The position numbers and the translations under genes are program-made. The notes under the pieces were generated by a model. It saw only the letters and a program-made list of their open reading frames with translations. It did no database searches and was not told where the DNA came from. Shown here piece after piece: positions 39,395 through 45,856 of a DNA stretch of 64,000 nucleotides; position 1 is the stretch's first letter; each line of letters starts with the position of its first letter. The DNA comes from Heliophilum fasciatum (lineage in GTDB: Bacteria; Bacillota; Desulfitobacteriia; Heliobacteriales; Heliobacteriaceae): NCBI RefSeq assembly GCF_004341395.1, contig NZ_SLXT01000012.1:1-64000 (forward strand). Reading direction: 5' to 3'.

Positions 39395-39606
39395 TGCTAC
39401 GGTGTGCCTGTTTTGGGCGGGGCGGCGTAGTGCTACGGTGTGCCTGTTTTGGGCGGGGCGGCGTAGTGCTACGGTGTGCCTGTTTTGGGCGGGGCGGCGT
39501 AGTGCTACGGTGTGCCTGTTTTGGGCGGGGCGGCGTAGTGCTACGGTGTGCCTGTTTTGGGCGGGGCGGCGTAGTGCTACGGTGTACTCGGTTTGGTGGG
39601 GCGAAT
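39367..39606. repeat. 36-bp G-rich tandem repeat array
   Basis: Five identical 36-bp units (39391-39570) start with GTAGTGCTACGGTGTGCCTG and continue TTTTGGGCGGGGCGGC. They are flanked by diverged copies on both sides, each carrying CTCGGTTTGGTGGGGCG. The plus strand contains repeated GGG and GGGG runs. It fills the space between the murJ stop (39394) and the next gene (39636). There are no spacers, so it is not CRISPR. Confidence 0.95.
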
Positions 39607-39635
39607 TGGTGTGACATCATGGTAAGGGGATAGTT

Positions 39636-41129
39636 ATGGCCAATGAGCGATGGTCGCGGCGGCAGTTTTTACGTCGCAGTGCGGCGGTGTTGGGTTTGAC
39701 TGGTGCGGCGCTTGGCGGCTTGGTCTGGGCGCAGCCCGGGCGGGCTGGTTTGCCGATGGGGGGCTTGGCGGTGCCGAGGCCGACGCGGCGGCGCATGGCG
39801 ATTCCGGGATGGGCCGGTGCGTGGGCTGAGGTGCGCAAGTTCCCTTTTCCCTATAAAGCGATGGTGGCGATCACTTCGGATATTGACGGTACGTCTCTGG
39901 AGGAGTTTGAGCGTATTCATCGCTTTTTGAATACGCGGGAGATGACCGAGAAGGGGCCGGGACTGGGTCTGGATATTGGTGACTCTTTTTGGATGTTTGT
40001 CGACACGGATTGGGATGGGGCCATCGATGTGGAGGGTCATCCGCTGCGGGAGCAGATGGCTTATTGGCGTTCACCGACGGATCGGCGGCCTTTTCAAGCG
40101 GCGGCGATTGCTAAGTATATTCGCTGTGGTTGGATTGATTCGATCCACTCCTGGGGTGATTTTAATAAGCAACAGCCTGATGCGCCGGGGGCGGCAACGT
40201 TTCGCCGGGAAATGGCGGAAGCGGCTGTGGCGGAACTGACGCGGGAAAAGCTGCATGTGCAGGTCTGGATCGATCACGGCAACAAGGCTAATGTGCAGTC
40301 TTTTGCGGGGTCTAGTTCTTGGCTCCAGGCGTATCAAGCGGGTGACCGGCCGGGATTGCCTTATTATCATACGGATTTGACGATTCCTTATGGGATTCGC
40401 TTTGGCTGGGGTGCGACGGCTAGTGCCTGGGAGTATGAACCGGGCGGTGAGTCGCTACTGCGTCCGCTGACGCTGCGTGATGGCCGGCGGATCTGGAATT
40501 TTACTCGCTATTCCTGCAATGGGCCGCGCTGGCAGCAGGATTTTCGTTTTATCTGGAATCCTTATTTTTTGCATGAGCAGTTACGGGCGGAAAATCGCCG
40601 CCGCTGGAAGGCGGAGGGATGGTACTGTGCGGTGGCGCAGCATCTGGGCGGGCCGAATGAGCTTTATTTTCCGTTTCTTGATGAGGCGGTGGCGGCGCTG
40701 CGGGAATTGGCTGAGGAGCAAGCGGCCGGGGAGATTTTGGTGGCGCGGACGTCGCGGTTGTTGAATTATAATCTGGCGGAGCAGTTTGTGGTGTTTGAGG
40801 TGCGGGAGCGGGGGCCGGGGCAACTGTGGGCGCAAGATCAAGCGCAGACGCAGGCGCAGAGACGGGACCAAGCAGTCACCACGCCGGGGCGCTACGTGCT
40901 GAATATTTTGCGTATTGATGATCCTCATTTGGGCACCTTTGTACCGGCGATCGATGCGGTGCGGGGCATGACTTTTTATGTACCTGACCCGGCGCACTTT
41001 GATCTGGCGATTGGCGGACAGCTTGTGCCGGCCGAGGAGATTATGCGCAATCAGGCTGACCATACGGGGCGACCGAGTATTGGTGTGCGCTGGTTTGAAC
41101 CGGATCTGTACGATTATACGCGCCGGTAG
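39636..41129 (+). CDS. Tat-exported polysaccharide-deacetylase-like protein
   Basis: 497 residues. The N-terminus is a twin-arginine signal (WSRRQFLRRSAAVLGLTGAA with the SRRQFLR motif). The following domain begins FPYKAMVAITSDIDG near residue 75, with SIHSWGDFNK near 175 and VQVWIDHGNKANVQ near 210. These D-D and H-containing segments resemble the NodB/carbohydrate-esterase-4 barrel, but the full metal triad cannot be confirmed. About residues 390-410 are a Gln-rich insert (AQDQAQTQAQRRDQA). GGGGA lies before the ATG. Place in the murJ operon suggests modification of an exported glycan. Tat export would fit cytoplasmic cofactor loading. Confidence 0.7.
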   Translation: MANERWSRRQFLRRSAAVLGLTGAALGGLVWAQPGRAGLPMGGLAVPRPTRRRMAIPGWAGAWAEVRKFPFPYKAMVAITSDIDGTSLEEFERIHRFLNTREMTEKGPGLGLDIGDSFWMFVDTDWDGAIDVEGHPLREQMAYWRSPTDRRPFQAAAIAKYIRCGWIDSIHSWGDFNKQQPDAPGAATFRREMAEAAVAELTREKLHVQVWIDHGNKANVQSFAGSSSWLQAYQAGDRPGLPYYHTDLTIPYGIRFGWGATASAWEYEPGGESLLRPLTLRDGRRIWNFTRYSCNGPRWQQDFRFIWNPYFLHEQLRAENRRRWKAEGWYCAVAQHLGGPNELYFPFLDEAVAALRELAEEQAAGEILVARTSRLLNYNLAEQFVVFEVRERGPGQLWAQDQAQTQAQRRDQAVTTPGRYVLNILRIDDPHLGTFVPAIDAVRGMTFYVPDPAHFDLAIGGQLVPAEEIMRNQADHTGRPSIGVRWFEPDLYDYTRR

Positions 41130-41226
41130 CTGGGGAATCTTGATGGAACAGATGAATTCGGATAGAACGGACGGAATGAACGGTACGGATGGCATCGGGT
41201 GAATCGGGGTGAGGGGGACGGTAGGG

Positions 41227-42078
41227 TTGGAACGTTTACCGGGTAAATATTTGATCATTATTCCGGCGTATAATGAGGCAGAAAATATCAGCTCCGTGTT
41301 GACGGAGCTACGGGCTGTGGTGCCTTGGGCCGATGTGGTCGTCATTGATGATGGATCGCGGGACGCTACGGCTGCCTTGGCGCGCCGGCACGGGGCGACG
41401 GTGATTACCCATCCGGTCAATTTACGCTATGGGGCGGCGCTGCAGACGGGCTTTAAGTATGCCCGTCGGCATGGTTATGATTTTGTTATTCAGTTTGACG
41501 GTGACGGGCAGCATGACCCGGCCAATATTGCTGTGATGGCGGAGGCGATGGCCACCACTGGTGCTGATATTGTCATTGGTTCGCGCTTTTTGAATGATCA
41601 AAAGCATACGAACTGGAAGCGCGGTCTGGGGATCAAAATGTTTTCGCTGATGATTCGGGCGCTGACGGGCCAACAAGTCAATGATCCCACGTCGGGGCTG
41701 CAACTGCTTAACCGGCGTGTCTACCAGTTTTACTCTTACGCCAATCAGTTTCCTGTCGATTTTCCTGATGCTAACGTGCTGGTCTTGATGATCTTGGCCG
41801 GCTTTAAGGTGACTGAGCGAGTGGCGTCGATCCGGGAGCGTTTGCATGGCGAGAGCATGCACAGCGGGTTCAAGGTCGTCAAGTATTTGGTGATCATGAT
41901 CTACAGCATTTTTATTGCGATTGTCAAAGGGCGGGCCTACCGGGGGAGTTTGGGCTTCGATGGGCCGACTTTGCCGGCATCGGTGGAACAAGTATCGGCG
42001 TCGACAACGGCCATGTCGAATGTACCGGCTACGCCATCGGGAGCGATGGCACCGGCGAAAGGGGGGGGCCAACGATGA
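41227..42078 (+). CDS. Glycosyltransferase family 2 (GtrB/DPM1-like)
   Basis: About 283 residues. LIIIPAYNEAENISSVLTEL, VVVIDDGSRDATAALA and the metal site FDGDGQHDPANI identify a GT-A enzyme of the dolichol-phosphate-mannose-synthase-like group. NDPTSGLQLLNRRVYQFYS and a C-terminal hydrophobic segment (YLVIMIYSIFIAIVKG) follow. I prefer TTG 41227, which has GAGGGGG at the right distance; GTG 41209 in frame is the alternative. The stop overlaps the DUF2304 gene by ATGA. Such pairs are common in Bacillota surface-glycan loci. Confidence 0.88.
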   Translation: MERLPGKYLIIIPAYNEAENISSVLTELRAVVPWADVVVIDDGSRDATAALARRHGATVITHPVNLRYGAALQTGFKYARRHGYDFVIQFDGDGQHDPANIAVMAEAMATTGADIVIGSRFLNDQKHTNWKRGLGIKMFSLMIRALTGQQVNDPTSGLQLLNRRVYQFYSYANQFPVDFPDANVLVLMILAGFKVTERVASIRERLHGESMHSGFKVVKYLVIMIYSIFIAIVKGRAYRGSLGFDGPTLPASVEQVSASTTAMSNVPATPSGAMAPAKGGGQR

Positions 42079-42443
42079 GCATCAAGCTGTTGTGGTTTGT
42101 GCGGATCGTAGGACTGGCCTTTGCCGCGTATGTGATTCAGCGCGTCAAGCAGAACCGGCTCAGTGAAAAGGAGTCGCTGTATTGGGTGACTGGTACACTG
42201 GGCATCGTGTTTCTGGCTTTTTGGCCGGGGTTAGTCGATCAGGTGGCGGCTTGGGTCGGTGTGGTGTACCAGCCGGCGCTGCTGTTTTTTATCGGGATTT
42301 TGTTTTGCTTGGTGTTACTTTTCCGGCAGGCCGGCCATATCTCGCAACTCAAGGAAAGTAACAAGGAACTGGCGCAGATGGTGGCGATCTTGGAGGCTGA
42401 GCAGCGCCGGGCGGGGTCGGGATTGGAACATAAGGAAGAATAA
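42075..42443 (+). CDS. DUF2304-family small membrane protein
   Basis: 122 residues with three hydrophobic segments (LLWFVRIVGLAFAAYVI; LYWVTGTLGIVFLAFWPGLV; ALLFFIGILFCLVLLF) and a C-terminal helix (LKESNKELAQMVAILEAEQ). The length, layout and coupling to a GT2 gene match DUF2304 proteins, which accompany polyprenyl-phosphate glycosyltransferases; their exact role is unknown. It overlaps the GT2 stop by ATGA and is followed by a strong hairpin terminator. Confidence 0.85.
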   Translation: MSIKLLWFVRIVGLAFAAYVIQRVKQNRLSEKESLYWVTGTLGIVFLAFWPGLVDQVAAWVGVVYQPALLFFIGILFCLVLLFRQAGHISQLKESNKELAQMVAILEAEQRRAGSGLEHKEE

Positions 42444-42451
42444 GGGGCACG

Positions 42452-42496
42452 AAAAATCCCCCTGATGAGGCGGCAAGCCTAGTCAGGGGGATTTTT
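42452..42496. terminator. Bidirectional terminator, cassette copy 1
   Basis: A perfect 14-bp stem AAAAATCCCCCTGA / TCAGGGGGATTTTT gives A-runs and T-runs on both sides. It ends the DUF2304 gene on the plus strand and would end the Rpn remnant on the minus strand. The same hairpin recurs at 43741 and 44943. Confidence 0.9.
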
Positions 42497-42568
42497 GATT
42501 ACAGGGGATGTGAAAATAAGCAAGAGGTACAGTAAAAATTATCCGCGAATGTCATGGTGGCTACCTGC

Positions 42569-42680
42569 TCATTGCGGGAGATGGGCAGCGCGGATCGCCA
42601 GTTCGGCTTCATTGAGCACGTTGCTGTGCATTAAGGGAAGAAAGATCAGTTTCAGGATATCTTGCTCGTCCAAAGTGATG
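42569..42680 (-). pseudogene. Rpn-family nuclease remnant (copy 1)
   Basis: The minus-strand end (AHLPQ and stop at 42569) is joined directly to a central stretch matching 44163-44260 of the intact copy. That in turn is joined near 42680 to the intact copy's upstream sequence (TTCTTTATTGTACCATG). Two internal deletions thus removed most of the gene. Confidence 0.8.
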
Positions 42681-42771
42681 TTCTTTATTGTACCATGTTC
42701 GCGGGCAGGTGTAGCGGTAATAAAGAGATTCGCTCCCGGATAAAATGGTCGTTTTCAGCAGATCGCAAACG

Positions 42772-42801
42772 TTGTGATTTGAATGAAATATATGGTAAAA
42801 T
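42772..42801 (+). promoter_or_regulatory. Promoter of the MntA/HepT pair
   Basis: TTGTGA (42772-42777) and TAAAAT (42796-42801) are 18 bp apart, about 60 bp before the GTG start at 42865. Confidence 0.55.
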
Positions 42802-42864
42802 ATAGCGGGGCCTTATCCTTTGAATCGATAAATCGCCGCCGTGAAGTGAAAGGAGCGCATTCAT

Positions 42865-43323
42865 GTGTCGCTGCCTGAAAGCATACCCATGCTGAACATT
42901 GATGATCGTTTAGAAGCGATAAAGAGGTACTTTGCGGAGCAACCGATTGTTTTTGCTGCTTATCTTTTTGGATCCTATGGCACTGAGTATCAGACGCCGC
43001 AAAGCGATGTGGATATTGCAGTGCTTGTGGATAATGAGACGGTCAATGATATCGATAAACAATTGGAATTGGAATGCCGGATCAGCGATATATTGGGTAC
43101 GGATGACGTTGATGTGCTTTTCCTCAACCAAGCATCGTTGCTCATGCAGTATAAAGTGCTACGTACGGGACGGTTATTGTACGAACGTGAAGGTGACCTA
43201 CTCAGTGATTTTATCGAATATGTGTTAATCCGGTACCTGGACTATCAGATCGATTATTCGGCTTTTTGCCGTGAATATGATAAGGCGCTTCCGGAGGTGG
43301 ATTCTCGTGGTCGAGGGCGATAA
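42865..43323 (+). CDS. mntA: MntA-like nucleotidyltransferase antitoxin
   Basis: 152 residues. The minimal-nucleotidyltransferase motif GSYGTEYQTPQSDVDIAV (about residues 35-52) gives the GS...DxD active site. ILGTDDVDVLFLNQAS supplies the third acidic position. In type VII MntA/HepT systems this protein AMPylates the HEPN toxin and so neutralises it. The start is GTG 42865 with AGGAG nine bases upstream; an overlapping ATG two bases earlier leads to an early stop. Its 3' end overlaps the HepT start by 17 bp, the usual coupled layout. Confidence 0.9.
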   Translation: MSLPESIPMLNIDDRLEAIKRYFAEQPIVFAAYLFGSYGTEYQTPQSDVDIAVLVDNETVNDIDKQLELECRISDILGTDDVDVLFLNQASLLMQYKVLRTGRLLYEREGDLLSDFIEYVLIRYLDYQIDYSAFCREYDKALPEVDSRGRGR

Positions 43324-43732
43324 ATTACGTACGAAGCTCAACTATATTCAAAAAAACGTGGAAGAACTCGAAATCATTAAACACTTTTCTTACCAAGAGT
43401 TTCTTGAAAAACCCTTCTGCTTTGCCGCTTCGTTGCGCTATCTCCAGGTAGCGATTGAAGCCATGACTGATGTGGTGATGCACATTATCGCCAGAGAGCG
43501 AATTGGACTGCCGCAGCATCATGGTCACGCAGTTGAACTGCTGGTTCAGAAGGGGATATTCTCCTCGGAGTTTGGCCTTACCCTGCGCAAAATGATTCGA
43601 TTTCGTAATCGCATTGTGCATATCTATGACGAGGTTGACGAACGCTCGATTTATGAAGTGATTCAATCGCACTTGCAAGAATTTCATGAGTTTGTCGATA
43701 TTGTATCCCGTGAATATCTTAGAGAAGTATGA
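43307..43732 (+). CDS. hepT: HepT-like HEPN-domain ribonuclease toxin
   Basis: 141 residues. An all-helical HEPN/DUF86 protein with the catalytic RNRIVHIY (R-x4-H-x-Y) near residue 99, the ribonuclease and AMPylation-target motif of HepT toxins. GTG 43307 has GGAGG nine bases upstream; an earlier in-frame ATG (43271) lacks a site. It overlaps mntA. The last six codons and following bases (TTAGAGAAGTATGAACGA) recur at 44924, which shows that a second copy of this gene was once present. Confidence 0.9.
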   Translation: MVEGDKLRTKLNYIQKNVEELEIIKHFSYQEFLEKPFCFAASLRYLQVAIEAMTDVVMHIIARERIGLPQHHGHAVELLVQKGIFSSEFGLTLRKMIRFRNRIVHIYDEVDERSIYEVIQSHLQEFHEFVDIVSREYLREV

Positions 43733-43740
43733 ACGAATGA

Positions 43741-43785
43741 CGAATCCCCCTGATGAGGCGGCAAGCCTGGCCAGGGGGATTTTCG
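43741..43785. terminator. Bidirectional terminator, cassette copy 2
   Basis: Same hairpin as copy 1 (AATCCCCCTG / CAGGGGGATT). It lies between the convergent hepT and Rpn genes. The 75 bp that follow (to 43860) match the stretch after the other two hairpins. Confidence 0.85.
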
Positions 43786-43860
43786 ATTACATATAGGGGA
43801 TGTGAAAATAAGCAAGTGGTACGGTAAAAATTATCAGCCAATGTAATGGAGGCTACCTGC

Positions 43861-44724
43861 TCATTGTGGGAGATGGGCAGAAGCGATTTTTTGAATTTTA
43901 TCGATGGGGATACCGGTAATTTCAGCAATCAGTTCCGGGGATACTCCCTTTTTTAAAGCGGTGATAGCGACTAGTTCTTTGCCTTCCTCACGGCCTTCCT
44001 CGCGGCCTTCCTCACGGAGCCATTTTTCAATATCAGTCATTCTGAGCACCTCCAATAACATCTTTTTGACGCTTTCCGGCAGGATCTTGTCGGTGATGGC
44101 AATGATACTCGCTACACATAACACCTGCAGTGATCCTTGAACTTCTTTGGCAAGATGGGCGGCGCGGATTGCCAGTTCAGATTCATTGAGCGCGTCGCTG
44201 TGCATTAAGGGAAGAAAGATTAGTTTCAGGATATCTTGCTCGTCCAAAGGGACCTTATCCCGGATTTTATGTTCCAGTTGTTCCAACTCGGTGTCACCGT
44301 TGAAGGAGCGCATGAACACATTGTCGACGCGGTATGTCAAGGAGGCCATTTCCAAGCAAGCCGGTGCGGATTGGACATGGCCGGCATAAATCACGGCAGT
44401 GCGCACGGGTTTGCCATGGCGTTCAACGATCCGCGCGCCGTAGAGGGCGATGCGCCGGAGCAGATCCGGTGGCTTGTTCACTTGAAATTCTAAATGCAGG
44501 AGACTGTCGTCTTCCAAAAGAAAGACAAAATCAATTCGCTGTTCTTTAGCTTCGACCGTCGGCAATACGGTCGGCATGGCACGAACCACGCGGGCGGTGT
44601 GCAGCCCAAAGAGGTCAAGTGTTTTGTCAGCAAATGTCTCGGCCATGAATTTCATGACGATGTCTTTGTTTTGATAGCTGATCGCGGTTGATTGCAAAGA
44701 ATCATTGAAGTCGGATTCTGTCAT
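43861..44724 (-). CDS. Rpn-family recombination-promoting nuclease / putative transposase (PD-(D/E)XK)
   Basis: 287 residues, apparently intact. Features of the Rpn family are FMAETFADKTLDLFGL near the N-terminus, the PD-(D/E)XK-like core RIDFVFLLEDDSLLHLEFQ near residues 62-81, then IALYGARIVERHGKPV and AVIYAGH. The C-terminal part has a repeated acidic motif (EEGREEGREEGKE) and ends KIASAHLPQ. Related RpnA proteins are DNA nucleases that raise recombination. Two decayed paralogues flank it. Its minus orientation converges on hepT. Confidence 0.85.
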   Translation of the reverse strand: MTESDFNDSLQSTAISYQNKDIVMKFMAETFADKTLDLFGLHTARVVRAMPTVLPTVEAKEQRIDFVFLLEDDSLLHLEFQVNKPPDLLRRIALYGARIVERHGKPVRTAVIYAGHVQSAPACLEMASLTYRVDNVFMRSFNGDTELEQLEHKIRDKVPLDEQDILKLIFLPLMHSDALNESELAIRAAHLAKEVQGSLQVLCVASIIAITDKILPESVKKMLLEVLRMTDIEKWLREEGREEGREEGKELVAITALKKGVSPELIAEITGIPIDKIQKIASAHLPQ

Positions 44725-45064
44725 CGATTCTCGTCACTTCCTTTCTTTATTGTACCATGTTCGCGGGCAGGTGTAGCGGTAATAAAGAGATTCGATTTTT
44801 TCAAGCAATTTCCTTTTTTGTATTGTAGTATTTGTTAATTTTCTTAGCAGGGTTGAACCAGAACAAAGTACTACAACTTATTTTCAATCGGGCTTGCGAT
44901 TGTGGAATACCGGATAAAATGGTCGTTAGAGAAGTATGAACGAAAAATCCCCCTGATGAGGCGGCAAGCCTGGTCAGGGGGATTTTCGATTACACATAGG
45001 GGATGTGAAAATAAGCAAGAGGTATAAGTAGAAGTTATCAGCGAGGGTAATGGTGGCTACCTGC
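44725..45064. other. Upstream region of Rpn copy 2, then scar of a lost MntA/HepT copy and the copy 3 hairpin
   Basis: About 340 bp with no gene. It holds the Rpn upstream tail, a near-perfect inverted repeat (TTGTAGTATTTGTT near 44823 and AACAAAGTACTACAA near 44863), CCGGATAAAATGGTCGT (as at 42736) fused to TTAGAGAAGTATGAACGA (as at the end of hepT), and the third hairpin. Confidence 0.75.
44943..44986. terminator. Bidirectional terminator, cassette copy 3
   Basis: Same hairpin as copies 1 and 2: AAAATCCCCCTGA / TCAGGGGGATTTT. Confidence 0.85.
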
Positions 45065-45418
45065 TCATTGTGGGAGATGGGCAGAAGCCATTTTTTTGAT
45101 TTTATCGATGGGGATGCCGGTAATTTCGGCAACCAGTTCCGGTGATATCCCCTCTTTCAAGGCGGCGATAGCGACCATTTCCTTACCTTCTCTAAGGCCT
45201 TCTTTAAAGCCTTCAATAAAGCCTTTTTTAAAGCTCTCTTTAAAGCCCTCTAAACGATCTACTTCACGGCCTTCCCCACGCAGCAATTTTTCAATATCGG
45301 TCATTCTTCGCACCTCCAGTAACATTTTTTTGACGCTTTCCGGAAGGATATTGTTGATGCTTTCCGACAGGATCTTGTCTGTGATGGCAATGATGCTGGC
45401 TACACATAACACCTACAG
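45065..45418 (-). pseudogene. Rpn-family nuclease, 5'-truncated (copy 3)
   Basis: Only the C-terminal 115 codons remain, matching the intact copy from VLCVASIIAITDKIL to ASAHLPQ. The match stops abruptly near 45418, so the PD-(D/E)XK core is missing. A Glu/Lys/Phe-rich repeat (GFKESFKKGFIEGFKEGLRE) replaces the EEGREEGRE stretch. A frame remains open, but the nuclease part is lost. Confidence 0.8.
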
Positions 45419-45436
45419 CCGGCTCCATTTTTGCAT

Positions 45437-45814
45437 TTAAAACCGCTGCGGCAGCGACACCAGATAACAACCGACGACGATGATCACCGTGCCGAGCCAG
45501 CGCGTCCAGGGAATCGTCTCCTGAAACAACGTCCAAGCCAGAAAAACCCCCAATACCAAGGACAGGCTTTGCAGCGGATAAGCTAAGCTGAAATCAACAC
45601 GGGAAAGGATGGCGAACCACAGGCCGGTGGCGATGACATAAAGAACGAGGCCACCCATAATCCAAGGAGAAAAACACAAAGCAAGCAAATTCGACAATTG
45701 GAAGCCGCCCAGTTTCTGCAAGCCGATCTTCCAGAGCGCTTGCCCCGAGAGCAGAAGAATAATGTTCGTACCGATTAAGAGGAGCGCTTCGGGGCTTAAT
45801 GTGGACTTAGGCAT
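45437..45814 (-). CDS. Small EamA/DMT-type membrane protein (four helices)
   Basis: 125 residues with four hydrophobic helices (LLIGTNIILLLSGQALWKIG; WIMGGLVLYVIATGLWFAIL; YPLQSLSLVLGVFLAWTLF; WLGTVIIVVGCYLVSL). The pattern matches half-size DMT proteins such as the ArnE/ArnF-type undecaprenyl-phosphate-sugar flippase subunits. It lies next to an O-antigen ligase in the same direction. A flippase role for a polyprenyl-phosphate sugar is plausible but is inferred from context only. Confidence 0.75.
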   Translation of the reverse strand: MPKSTLSPEALLLIGTNIILLLSGQALWKIGLQKLGGFQLSNLLALCFSPWIMGGLVLYVIATGLWFAILSRVDFSLAYPLQSLSLVLGVFLAWTLFQETIPWTRWLGTVIIVVGCYLVSLPQRF

Positions 45815-45856
45815 GAGGCCACTTCCTTATAGGCAGATTACCGAGGACTCCTAGGA

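Larger units (their letters stand above)
42444..42864. other. Region with first decayed Rpn cassette and the MntA promoter
   Basis: About 420 bp without an intact gene: a bidirectional terminator (42452-42496), about 70 bp matching the stretch downstream of the intact Rpn gene, an Rpn remnant (42569-42680), the Rpn upstream tail (to about 42733) and the promoter of the MntA/HepT pair. Confidence 0.75.

Noticed and set aside
39391-39606. CRISPR array formed by the 36-bp repeats
   Set aside because: The units follow each other directly without spacers and no cas gene is present.
39204-39633. Long open frames with repeated RSTTPPRPKQAH or RCACFGRGGVVL residues
   Set aside because: A 36-bp repeat without stops opens several frames at once on both strands. 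None has a start site with support.
40581-42072. Minus-strand frames of 279 and 216 codons
   Set aside because: They lie opposite the deacetylase-like and GT2 genes, are Arg/His/Pro-rich and have no recognisable domain.
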